NCBI GenBank assembly: GCA_009741485.1
Contig: CM019219.1
Span: forward strand, 5,746,694-5,810,693
DNA length: 64,000 bases
Reading direction: 5' to 3'
Origin: Malurus cyaneus samueli
Lineage: Eukaryota; Chordata; Aves; Passeriformes; Maluridae
Both the position numbers and the translations under genes were made by a program. The number at the start of each line of letters is the position of its first letter. Position 1 is the first letter of the stretch. A model generated the notes under the pieces. It saw only the letters and a program-made list of their open reading frames with translations, made no database searches and was not told where the DNA came from. Below, piece by piece: positions 1 to 10,100 of this stretch.

Positions 1-561
1 AGCTTGTTGGTGGGACACAGCATCAGCAAAGTGGCACACTTGTTTGCTTTTCACCAAAATCCACCCAAATTTCCCACTGATTCCCACCTCAGACAGCTCC
101 AAATCATCACACACCAGATTGCACCAGATTGCTCATCTCAGTGAGAGCCAGGGAGGGCCCTGAACCCTGGCTGCAGTTTCGATATCATCTTTGCCTAATG
201 TGGGTGTCACAGGAATCCTGACAATTCCCAATCTTTATCAATACTACATTACAGTGGGGTTTGGCCTTCTATATGGGACACACTTCAGCATCATTTCAGC
301 AGCATTTTCTATAGAAACCCCAGGTCTCAGGAGCTGTAGGAAAAGTGCATGATACTGATGGGTGATGTGCAGCTTTTTTGGAAAGGATGTGAAAGTTTAA
401 AAGAGCTCACCAACTGCATTTCACTATAATATTCCTCAAAAAAAACAAGAAGGCAGTACACCAGGGTCAAAAGAGAATCAAGAACAATTTGTTTGAAACA
501 CTAATCTGGGCTAAACCATCAATATGATCTCCTGAGAGATGGTGCAGCAGCAGCCACGTAC
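1..561 (-). other. SLC18A2: SLC18A2 intron 2 (partial)
   Basis: The donor GTACGT at 561-556 opens this intron, which continues off the left edge. I see no further SLC18A2 exon in it: the next expected segment (IGYPIPIF...) is absent. No repeat is recognised. Confidence 0.8.
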
Positions 562-916
562 CTGTTGGTCAGCGGCCCTATGAATGGATTGGTCATCAGC
601 TGCACTGTGGCTTTGGATGCAAACAAAAGACCCACTCGGACATTCTCATTGAGCAGCTCCTTGTCATCCTTGGGGCAGTCAGAGGGGGAAGGAGTCACCC
701 TGACAGTCATTGGCTCTGTCTGGGTCTGATATTGGCTCTCTCCAGTTCGTGTCTCGTCGGATTCGTTTCCAGTGACCATCGTGGAATTGTCGTAGTAGGA
801 GAAGATGCTCTGAAAATTGTCCATCGTTGCTGAGGGGAGGTTAGGCTTAGTGGTCTGGATTTCTGTGGCATTTTTCTCGTGTTCGATGCTGTAAAGGTAA
901 CTGGGAATTATTGGCA
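562..916 (-). other. SLC18A2: SLC18A2 second coding exon (luminal loop 1 and start of TM2)
   Basis: It follows a TTTTTCCAG acceptor and begins with the last two bases of a Val codon, then reads [19 protein letters not shown]. It ends in the middle of the Arg codon of LTNR at a GTACGT donor (561-556). At 355 bases it leaves phase 2. The translation aligns with human VMAT2 without gaps at both ends and with a short insertion in the variable glycosylated loop. Confidence 0.95.
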
Positions 917-2733
917 CTGGAAAAACAAATAGAATATATTGGCATCTTACTATCAGGTTGTTTGAAAATGGAATCACCAAGTTTTCTTGCTTGGTCTCCT
1001 GCAGAGCACATTCCGAAACACAGAACTAAAAGAGAAGTTTTCTTGTGGGGAGAAAACCACACCCATAACTCAGAAGTGCAGTTTTAAACAAAAAGTTCAT
1101 TTACATTGTTTTTTTTTTCTTAAGATTTCTGTAAGATTTTCTATACAGACATCATTAAGCAAAATAATAAAATTATCAAAGTCCATGTCCAGGATTTGTT
1201 GGTCATGGCTGCACAAATCCTTTTTTTAACACCGAGAAAGCATGAAAAATGAGAACAGGGAATGATCATTAAATTAAAATATAAAAAATACAGCAGAACA
1301 CATTTCTAAAATAAACCACAAAAATATTGATAGTTAGCTACAACAAGGAAAAATGTAGAAGTCCTATATCAAGGAATCAGAACTAATGTGTTGACATTTG
1401 CATATCTCAATAATTTAAAAAAAAATTATATTGAAAAGATCACCCAGAAGGAACCATCTTTACTCACTTTAGGATCTTAGCTGCAATTTAATTGGATTAA
1501 TATATATCTCAGATATTAATATTGCAGAATTTTTAAGAACAGATGTCAGGTTCCTTCATTTCAACACAAGTGACAGAATCATCCCTTCCCATCTTGCATT
1601 TCATCCTGAAAAAGCCCACCCTCTCAAGTCTGCAAACTACAATAATTTCTAGCCCACATATTCCTAAACAAGTAATAAAATATTAAAAATTTTATGAGGA
1701 ATTATATTCGTATTTAAAAAAATCCAAAATCAACGTGCTAAAAATAGATTTGTTTTTAGCTAAGGTCTTCCTTTTGGCATCAACTTTTAAGCTGAAGCCT
1801 TCTCAAGAAATTCAGGACTCTGACTCAGAAGGTGAGACTGCAGCATCACCTGAGAGCTGGCTCTGCACAGACCAAGTCACTCGTGTGTTTGTGTGCACAT
1901 CCATGAGCCACGGGCTTCTCTGAACCATTTTCTCTAAATTCATATCAATATTTGAATATGAGGAGTTTTAAATCTACCGGTGAAAAGCATTCAGTTGTTT
2001 TATTTGCGTAGATTCCTCAAAGTTAACACTCTGCCACCGAAGTTATTAAAAAGTTGGATTTTAGGCTTTGATCAAAACTTGGATTATTTTATTAAACTAA
2101 CCCATGGAACTGCTTTTCTTAAAAGTGAGTTAGACAGTTTTCTTATTAATCTTTCATTTTAAGACCAATGTGGGGTAAAGAGGAACTATCACAAGGAAAC
2201 AGGCATCTCCAGCGTTATCTAGCCTGTTGTTTCAGTTGCATGACCACAGGAGAAAAAATGATGATGAGCTAAAAATACTGTTATCTGTCATTCTGTGAAG
2301 TATTAGTGGCATTTAGTAGGAAAAAGAAAAAAAAGTAAAAGAGGAAAAGAGGAGTTATTAAGACCATTTTATATCATTCCTTATCCTGCAATTAACATGG
2401 AAATAAAGCGAGACTTTGATGTCCACAGCAGCGCGTTTGCAATGCCTGGAATATAATTCACGGTTAAAAAAGATAAATAAATAAATAAATCCGTGTTTGA
2501 AAATGCTGGGTTTGACAGCATTAATCAGGCATTCAGAGAGCACATCTGCCGCCGGAGATTATTCCTGGCATAGAGCAGGAGAGGGAAATAAACCCAAGCC
2601 CGCCGCACCTACCGACCACGGTGAGCAGCATGTTGTCCAGCAGCAGCGCGATGAAGACGATGAGCAGGATGAGTTTGCGGGACTGGCGGCTCTCCCGCAG
2701 CCATCGGAGCAGCCCCAGCTCTCCCCAAGCCAT
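562..2733 (-). CDS. SLC18A2: Vesicular monoamine transporter 2 (VMAT2), 5' part only (coding exons 1 and 2)
   Basis: Two minus-strand exons (2733-2613 and 916-562) join in frame, through a codon split after its first base, to give residues 1-158 of VMAT2. The family is a 12-helix H+/monoamine antiporter that loads dopamine, serotonin, noradrenaline and histamine into synaptic and secretory vesicles. Seen here: a cytosolic basic N-terminus, TM1 (about residues 20-41) with Asp33, the residue known to contact substrate in mammalian VMAT2, then the large luminal loop 1 with three N-glycosylation sequons (Asn56, Asn84, Asn91), a conserved Cys121 and the start of TM2 with its ASKATVQL segment. The loop is a few residues longer than in human and variable around 94-118, as expected for this region. 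The remaining exons lie beyond the left edge. Similarity to the human protein is high at both ends of the fragment, so the identification is firm; VMAT1 (SLC18A1) is less likely given the loop sequence and the KCNK18 neighbour. Confidence 0.96.
917..2612 (-). other. SLC18A2: SLC18A2 intron 1 between coding exons
   Basis: About 1.7 kb of AT-rich intron between a GTAGGT donor and a TTTTTCCAG acceptor. Short open frames in it show no similarity that I recognise. It holds several A- or T-rich runs but no identifiable mobile element. Confidence 0.85.
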
Positions 2734-3061
2734 GCTGCGGACACACAGAGGCCGGCGGGGACACGGGGAGCGGCGGGGACACGGGACAGCTCGGTCCGTG
2801 TCCGGCAGCCCCGCACCGCGCTGCGCTCCCGGAGCGGCCCCGGTGCAGGCACCGCCGAGCGGGGGAGGAGGAACGGCCGAGGGAGGAGGAGGAGGAGGAG
2901 AGGGGCGGCACCTCTGCTCCTTGAGAGAGCCCGGGGAGCGCTGGCAGCTGCTCGGGGAGCGGGGAGAATCCTCTCCTCTGCCCTCCTCTCGCTGTGCCCC
3001 CGCCCGAGGAGGGGATGCTCCGGGACAGCCGGAGAGGGTCGGGCTGCGGGCAGCGCCTGGA
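2560..3061. promoter_or_regulatory. SLC18A2: CpG-rich 5' region of SLC18A2
   Basis: GC-rich, CpG-dense DNA spans the first coding exon and about 330 bases upstream of its ATG, in sharp contrast with the AT-rich intron on the other side. It contains a GGA-rich purine run near 2868-2910 followed by a GGGGCGG Sp1-type box, and CCGGGG/CCCGGA clusters. This is the typical appearance of a vertebrate CpG-island promoter or first intron. No TATA box is evident. The exact start of transcription cannot be placed from sequence alone. Confidence 0.6.
2613..2733 (-). other. SLC18A2: SLC18A2 first coding exon (residues 1-40)
   Basis: It encodes [15 protein letters not shown] followed by the first transmembrane helix, ending in [10 protein letters not shown]. 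The ATG at 2733 has a good Kozak context (A at -3, G at +4). The exon is 121 bases long, so it ends in phase 1, followed by a canonical donor GTAGGT at 2612-2607. Length and residue numbering match human VMAT2 exactly through Asp33. A CAG acceptor with a modest pyrimidine tract stands one base before the ATG, suggesting that this exon starts at 2734 and that an untranslated exon lies further upstream. Confidence 0.95.
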
Positions 3062-3770
3062 GATCTGTGTGCCCAGCGAGCCTCTGTGTGCCCAGCGAGC
3101 CTCTGTGTGCCCAGCGAGCCTCTGTGTGCCCAGCGAGCCTCTGTGTGCCCAGCGAGCCTCTGTGTGCCCAGCGAGCCTCTGTGTGCCCAGCGAGCCTCTG
3201 TGTGCCCAGCGAGCCTCTGTGTGCCCAGCGAACCTCTGTGTGCCCAGGGAACCTCTGTGTGCCCAGCGAGCCTCTGTGTGCCCAGGGGAACCTCTGTGTG
3301 CCCAGCGAACCTCTGTGTGCCCAGCGAACCTCTGTGTGCCCAGGGAACCTCTATGTGCCCAGCGAACCTCTGTGTGCCCAGGGAACCTCTGTGTGCCCAG
3401 CGAACCTCTGTGTGCCCAGGGAACCTCTGTGTGCCCAGCGAGCCTCTGTGTGCCCAGGGGAACCTCTGTGTGCCCAGGGAACCTCTGTGTGCCCAGCGAA
3501 CCTCTGTGTGCCCAGGGGAACCTCTGTATGCCCAGGGAACCTCTGTGTGCCCAGCGGAACCTCTGTGTGCCCAGGGAACCTCTGTGTGCCCAGCGAACCT
3601 CTGTGTGCCCAGCGAACCTCTGTGTGCCCAGGGGAACCTCTGTATGCCCAGGGAACCTCTATGTGCCCAGCGAACCTCTGTGTGCCCAGGGGAACCTCTG
3701 TGTGCCCAGAGAACCTCTGTGTGCCCAGGGAACCTCTATGTGCCCAGCGAACCTCTGAGTGTCCCTTTGG
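3062..3770. repeat. 19-bp minisatellite upstream of SLC18A2
   Basis: About 37 head-to-tail copies of a 19-bp unit, consensus CCTCTGTGTGCCCAGCGAG. Variants end in CAGCGAA, CAGGGAA or CAGGGGAA, the last being 20 bp; a few copies carry TATGTG for TGTGTG. The eight copies closest to the SLC18A2 exon (to about 3213) are essentially identical, while later copies are mixtures. The unit contains no stop codon in any plus frame, and 19 is not a multiple of 3, so all three plus frames stay open and give long cysteine/proline-rich but meaningless translations. The array starts about 330 bp upstream of the SLC18A2 ATG. Confidence 0.95.
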
Positions 3771-3814
3771 ACCCGTGCCCAGCCTCATGCTGACCCCCGC
3801 CTTCTCCCCTAGTC

Positions 3815-3920
3815 TGTAATCGGCCCCAGGGACGCCTCTATGGCCCCTCCTCCTCCTGTTCCTCAGGAACCTCTTGTGGTGGGCCCAGGGGGAACCCCCT
3901 CTTGCTGTCTGCCCAGGGAA
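3815..3920. repeat. Decayed copies of the 19-bp minisatellite
   Basis: Imperfect units remain recognisable, such as CAGGGACGCCTCTATGGCCC, GAACCTCTTGTGGTGGGCCC and CTCTTGCTGTCTGCCCAGGG. They fade out into non-repetitive DNA and suggest that the array was once longer. Confidence 0.6.
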
Positions 3921-4128
3921 ATCTACAATATAATGCAAATTAGTGAAAAAGAAAAGTATATCACGTTGAAACAAAAAAGAATATGACTAAAACATGTAAG
4001 ATGAAAAACGAAAAGCGACTAAAAGAAAGAATAATAAAATATGACGAGATTGGAAATCACTAATGAATAAAATGCCCATGCTCTCATGTGTTCTTGCCCA
4101 CAGCGAAACCCGCATTGCCGATCCTCTG
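3921..4128. other. AT-rich spacer splitting the minisatellite
   Basis: About 200 bp of A-rich, CpG-poor DNA with no minisatellite unit sits between the decayed array and a second block of the same repeat. I see no terminal repeats, target duplication or known element. It may be an insertion, or the original DNA between two expansions. Confidence 0.5.
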
Positions 4129-4137
4129 TGTGGTGCC

Positions 4138-4290
4138 GACGCTACGGGAACCTCTGTGTGCCCAGAGGAACCTCTGTGTGCCCAGAGAACCTCTGTGTGC
4201 CCAGGGCATCTCTATGTGCCCAGCGAACCTCTGAGTGTCCAGCAAACCTCTGTGTGCCCCACGATCCTCTGTGTGCCCAGCAGGATGTGC
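4138..4290. repeat. Second block of the 19-bp minisatellite
   Basis: About eight units of the same repeat (GGAACCTCTGTGTGCCCAGA and variants) in the same orientation, more diverged from one another than those in the main array. It ends near CCAGCAGGATGTGCC. Confidence 0.85.
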
Positions 4291-4393
4291 CAAAACAGGG
4301 GCAGGACAGGGAGAAGTTCCTGCTGAGACGCTGCAGCAGGTCCATGCAGCCTTTGGAGAGCTTCAAGGAACAAGTGCCTAAAATTAGGGATTT

Positions 4394-4755
4394 CACAGAA
4401 TCTTAGAGTATCAGAAGGGGCCTCCAGCAGGACCATCGAGTCCAACTCCCAGCCCTATGCAGGACACCCCAAGAATCCACTCTGTGCCCGAGAGTGTTGT
4501 CCAAACACTTCTGGAGCTCAGCCAGTCTCAGTGCTGTGACCACTGCCCTGCAGAGCCTGTTCCACTGCCTGACCACCCTCTGGGAGAAAAACTTCCTCTG
4601 ACATCCAACCTAAACCTCCCCTGACTGAGCTTCATGCCATTTCCTTGAGTCCTGGGACTGGTGATGAGAGGGCAGAGATCAGTATTTGCCCCTCAGCTTG
4701 CCCTCATGAGGATGTTGACGGCCACAGGGAGGTCTCCCCTCAATTTTTCTTGTCT
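4394..4755 (-). mobile_element. CR1-type LINE 3' end fragment
   Basis: Read on the minus strand this is the 3' untranslated end of an avian CR1 retrotransposon. Diagnostic stretches on the plus strand are CACAGAATCTTAGAGTATCA at the start, CATCGAGTCCAACTCCCAGC, CTGTTCCACTGCCTGACCAC, CATCCAACCTAAACCTCCCC and a trailing AGGTCTCCCCTCAATTTTTC. It is 5'-truncated, as nearly all CR1 copies are, and has no open reading frame. Confidence 0.85.
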
Positions 4756-4759
4756 GTTC

Positions 4760-6675
4760 TGTGTGGCACTCTGACTCAGCCATATCAATTTCTTCTCACT
4801 TTATATTAAAAAAAGAGATTAACCACATGGAACTGGCCAAGAAACACATCTTAACAAATATTTGCACTTTAGTAAAATTTTGCCTTTCACACCACATGAC
4901 ACACTGCTTTCTTTTAGTCATCCAATACTGAACTTTGTGAACTGTTCTTCACTTCACTGAGCTTCATTTTGAAAAAAAACCCAGTGAATGGGAGAGAAGT
5001 CACTTAAAGAGTTCTGTAGCCCCAAACATCACCCTGAGGATAATGACATCATCACTGCACAAGTAATTTATTCCTCTAGCTGCATTGCCTGCTGTTCATT
5101 TTAATCAGTTTAGGGGCTTCCATCCTCAGTGCAATGGGATTTTGTTACTAATGCAGGTTTCTTAGGAAAGGTGCTCAAACTTCTGCTGGTGCCTCTGTGG
5201 CAGCAGTCATTCCATGCTGTAAACACCCAGACTGAGAACATAAAGCATTTACACTGGAATTTTGCCAGCATCTGTTATAGTAGAAAATAATTGTTTATGG
5301 TCTAAATTGCTCTCTTAGGTCTTAATCCATCTCTGGGTGAAGTTCAACAGCTCTTGGGAATGGGAGTAAATTTTCAGTGCAGTGGGCTATGTGTTAAACA
5401 CAGATTTTTCTGCAAAGAATGAAAAGTTGCAGAGGATCTGCTGACAGCTCAGCTCTCCTTGTTTACATGCACGTAGCTTTGATTTTATTTGACATGTCCA
5501 CCATGTATTAATTTTATCTAGAACCCATTATGCTGGCACATGGCAAGCATCACCCAAAGCTATTAATAGGTTATTGATTGTTGAATGATGTCTTATCATT
5601 GGTCTGGGGTTTTTAAAGTTCCTTAACCAGCTGCTCCAGGAGTTGGACACATTCATGTTTGAAGTTGAATTACCAAAACAGGACTTCTGTATTCACAGAA
5701 AATAGAAAAATACAATCTACTGGACTGAAATGAGGAGAAATGTTTCATCTTTCGAGTGTCAGAAACTGAAGGCACTTAGTCAGAAAATGGCATTATTTAG
5801 TTGACAACTTGCATGGATTGCATGGAGAAGGGGAGCAACAGCTCTGGTCAGCAGCAGAAGCAGCATTAATATGGGATGCACGTCAGGGGAATGTCAATAG
5901 CAATATTTCACCAGGAAAACATGGCTCTGGGTGTTCTGTATCCCTGACAGTTCACAGGAGAGTTAAGGACAGTGGTGCTGTTGGTTTGTCACCTGTCAAA
6001 AAGCAGATGTGGAGAGAAAAAAAAAAGCTTTTCTAACCATTCCTGAAGAGGGACATGACTGTAGAAGAGATTTGTTTCTATCTCTTGGTATCATCAACAC
6101 GATGAGGGAACATTTCCCTCCTTCTGCCTCGCCTCTCAGTCCTTTCTCCTGGCATTTTCCTCTTCATCCCTCTCCTGCTGTGGTACTACAACACATGGCA
6201 ACATCTGGTCACTTTGCTGGACCACCACTCCTCTTTTCTACCATCCTGGTTTCTCTTGCCTTCAGCTAATTGATTGTTTGGTAAATAATGCTAAAATATA
6301 AATGCACAACCATTCCTTGCCATCAGCATGGGCAGACAGAAGAGTACTCAAGAGCATCCATTTGCACATGAAGATGGCTGTGGGTTCATGGACAATTTTG
6401 CTTTACTGATCCAGCTGAAGAAATCGTGGTGACCCCCAGGAAAGGAGCCAGGTTTGCTGCTCTGCTCTTTGCTCTTTATCCAGGCAAATAGTGATTCCTT
6501 CACTAATATCCATTGGTCTTTAATCACTCATCTTTGAGTGAAGAACAAACAGAAAAGCAGTAGCACCACAGCCAAATCAGCTGTTGATGATTTGGTTTTC
6601 TTATTGAAGGTTTTACTATCCTGTAATTTTTAATTAAAATTGGTCAAAAAAGAGTGAAGAAAAGACATTGGATTT
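4760..6675. other. Intergenic DNA, nothing recognised
   Basis: Ordinary AT-rich intergenic sequence. The short open frames in it lack codon or family signals and I recognise no exon, RNA gene or repeat. Confidence 0.6.
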
Positions 6676-6678
6676 TCC

Positions 6679-6679
<1 letters not shown>

Positions 6680-6721
<42 letters not shown>

Positions 6722-6726
6722 CCCCC
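6680..6726. repeat. Poly(C) run, 39 C plus 7 C
   Basis: An uninterrupted run of 39 cytosines (6680-6718), then one T and seven more C. Pure C/G runs this long are rare in vertebrate DNA. The minus strand would be a 39-G tract with G-quadruplex potential and the plus strand could form an i-motif. The length may be affected by polymerase slippage during sequencing. Confidence 0.95.
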
Positions 6727-7027
6727 AGTTGTTATTTTAGCTTTCAACGAACAGTGGAACAAAAATACTCAGTTTTCATGCTTTGAAAAATGCTGGTCAG
6801 CTCTATCTCTTTAGCTAAGGCTCTTGTTTTTTATTTGCTTTGATTTCTTCGACTATACATATGCTAATTAGACCCATATATCATAATGCTATGACTTCCT
6901 TAATTTTAATAAGAAATTAATATGAAATAAACTTCTAACAAGAATTTTTAAAAGTACATAAACTCTGAAATGAGTTCCAAAAGCATATATTTATTACAAA
7001 AAAAAAATTAAGGACTTATAAATGCTT

Positions 7028-7172
7028 CCCATCCCTGGAAGTGCTCAAGGCCAGTTTGGATGGGGCTTGGAGCAGCCTGGTCTAGTGGAAGGTGTCCCTG
7101 CCCATGGCAGGGGTTTTGGAATTAGATGTTCTTTAAGACTCTTTCCAACCCAAACCATTCTGTGATTCTATT
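7028..7172 (+). mobile_element. CR1-type LINE 3' end fragment
   Basis: The classical CR1 3' end in sense orientation: CCCTGGAAGTGCTCAAGGCC, TGGGGCTTGGAGCAGCCTGG, CTAGTGGAAGGTGTCCCTGC, then CTTTCCAACCCAAACCATTC and the terminal TCTGTGATTCTATT. Only the last 145 bases or so are present. Confidence 0.9.
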
Positions 7173-7174
7173 GC

Positions 7175-10100
7175 AAGCATCAGGGAGAATTGAAATTTTA
7201 CTCATTTGCCTACAGGTTCCTTAAATGATGAGATTTAGGAAAAAACACTCCTGGTTCTCAAAACCCAGTCTGAGAAATGCACTACGTTGCTGGCTTCTTT
7301 GGGAAAAGTAATCCCTTTTAAAGCTGTCTCTTCTTAAGATTTACATTTATTTTTAGTGCTTGGAGTTTTAATTTGCAATACTTCATAATTAACTTAGCTC
7401 TCTGTATGAATTAATCATTTGCAGTTATTGCTGCTGGGGAAAATTCCTGCTATAAATAATTCTTACAATTTCAGTTGGAAGGCATACCTGGCATCTTATT
7501 ACTAATAACAAGTAATACACTTAGTCAGCTTTTTTATCCTTTGCAGCTCTTTCCAGACTTTTTTTCCCCCTCTGTGCCCGACAGTCATGCTGCTAATTAC
7601 TCTGTAGTGAGACTGTATTGGAGTTAGTTCCACTGAATAATGCATCTCCTCCTCTCCAGGCACAGAGGGTGTGCATCAGACTTTAATCTGCAGAAATTAT
7701 AACCTACACAAAGTGTATGTGTGAATGTGTATTTCTACATATACCATTACTCACCGTGGCATGTAATGTTTAGAGGAGAGAGGAAAAAAAAGCAGAAATT
7801 TTGCTTTTTTTTTTCAGGGAATCACTGATCAGTTAATATATGATGCTAAAAATTTATTCAGTTGAACAACTGTGTGTGTGATAACCAGGCCTGACACACT
7901 CTGAGGGGGTAATTTTTAAAGCTGGAAAGGCTCAGGGCAAAGAAAGGGGATGTGGGAGAAGAAGAAATATTGCATAACTCCTGTGTTTCTGCTAAAAATG
8001 AGTAAAATATCAATTACTCCCCTCTGAACAGAAACAATAACATTAATTTTAATGTCAGAATGTGTGGCAGACATTTCCCCATTCACTGAGAAACTGCAGG
8101 ATCTTCTTAGAGATGTCAGAAAGTAGATGAAGATATGAACATAAATAGATAATGCTTTGTTGTGATGCTTATGCAAAATTACACAATGTATATTATGTAT
8201 CATGGACAAAATCCTGACCTCTCTACGTAATGGCATAGACTATCTCTATGCATTAAAAAATTTTACATGTTATAAAGTAAAGTTTTTCAACTTGGGGCAC
8301 TTATTCTAAAATATTGTTAGTAGTAATTATTAGTAAAATAGTAGTAGCAGTCCAGGATGCTGCTCCTTCAGGTTTGCCCTGTACTATTCACACTGAAAAC
8401 AAAATTCAAAAAACCCAAAAGTAGAATATTTCAAACCTTCATTGAAACCCTCACTATACAATATTGTGAGGCTTTCAAAGAAGGTTTGAAATTTTCAGTA
8501 TGTTTCAAAACTATGAAATTGTATTCTACAGCAAAGCATCTCTAAAATTTAGTTTTTAAACTATTTTGGTGTTCACATTAGGGAAAAACATTTGATGGTT
8601 CTGGACTTGGGGAACTGTTCGGGTAGAAAAACACCACTTAACCCTGCTCCCTGTCTAAACCCCTGAAGAAAACACCCAGCCTGGGATATTTTAATATTTT
8701 ATAGCATGAAAAGGTGTTTAGGTATAGATGGAAAAATATTTGTCTACATATATAAATGATGGCTAAAATAATGGCAGAATAAACACCATCCACACTTCAT
8801 CAGTGGCGATGATTCCCTGGCACACCAGGTGCATCCTCACCTTTTTGCTTGAAAATTTAACCTAAAGAAACCAGGAGACAGGAGAGGAGGGAGGGGCAGT
8901 GCCCTGCAATCCCACACCTCAGAACACCATCATTTCTCAGCTGAAAAGAATATTTTTCATTCCTTAGAGCAAACATTACCAAGAGGTGCAGGGTACTGAG
9001 GATTTGCTGTCTGTCCTCACAAACTGTCCAGGAGAGCATCATGCTGCAAGATGGCCAGGGAAGGGATTTTAAACATTTCTGTTAAAGGCTTTGCCTAACT
9101 ACTCTGGTATTACTGACCACAGGCTAGTGATTGAGAGATCTGGCTCTGACATTTTTCATTTGATGAGGAAAGAGGCCAAGCACATTAAAAGCTGGAAAAG
9201 AACTGGGCTAAATAACACCTTGTTGTATCTGCTCTTTCCAAGCTGCTGTTCCTTTCAGAGAAAACACAGCCCTGAGGGCACTCTGAGCTCTGTGATCAAT
9301 GGGAACACATGCTGGCCTCAGTTTTACAAACCTAATTATTTTCTTCAGAAACCTGTCTGAAACTAAAAAGCACCTGATGAAAAAAAATCCTGCCTATCCC
9401 TGGAGGTCAGAGGAATTCAGTCATTGCGTGTGAATTGTGTTTATATTGACTGCTAACCTGGCTTGTGAAATTGGTGTCTTCCAGGAGGCTCTGCAACAAA
9501 ACACAGCCCCCTCCAGGCACAAACTGTGAAATCCTGGTATTAAGAAAAGTGTTTAGCAATAAGAATGCAGTATGAGTTTTGTGCAAAAAGGGATGTGTGC
9601 GTCACTCAGGTAACAGTGCCAACCCACTCACCTCGGGAATCTTTGTGGAGTCATTCCTTGCTCTTAACACAGATTTAGTGCAGCTGGCTTTAAGAATTTC
9701 AAACCAGGCTGTAACTTTGCCTTTTGACAAGGACAAGTGAAGTGTCAATAAAATAAAATAAGGTTCATTTGCTATGCTAAGAATTATGATGTTACAGTAG
9801 AGTCTTGCAAATACACAAGCATGAGTGAAAGGCTCCAAAAAGTTGGCTTAATTAACATTTAAGTGCAAATCCCATCCGTCATGGAAAGTGAATCCACTCT
9901 AAAATCCTTGAATTGCCTGCCAGACCTACATGTAAATGTATTATCCTGGAATAAACCCTGTGGAAAATTCATAATGAAAAACAAAGCGAGCACCCAGAGC
10001 AGGTGCCACCTGCAGGCTCTGAATACTGAGATTGCTTCCCACAAATTACAATTTTAGCAACACCTGGGCTGAACGTGCTGTGCTGATGCAGCAGCCTCAT

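Noticed and set aside
2497..3819. 440-codon plus-strand ORF with a cysteine/proline-rich repeat, plus parallel frames of 390 and 254 codons
   Set aside because: All are read-through of the stop-free 19-bp minisatellite; all three frames are equally open, and the 5' part is antisense to SLC18A2 exon 1.
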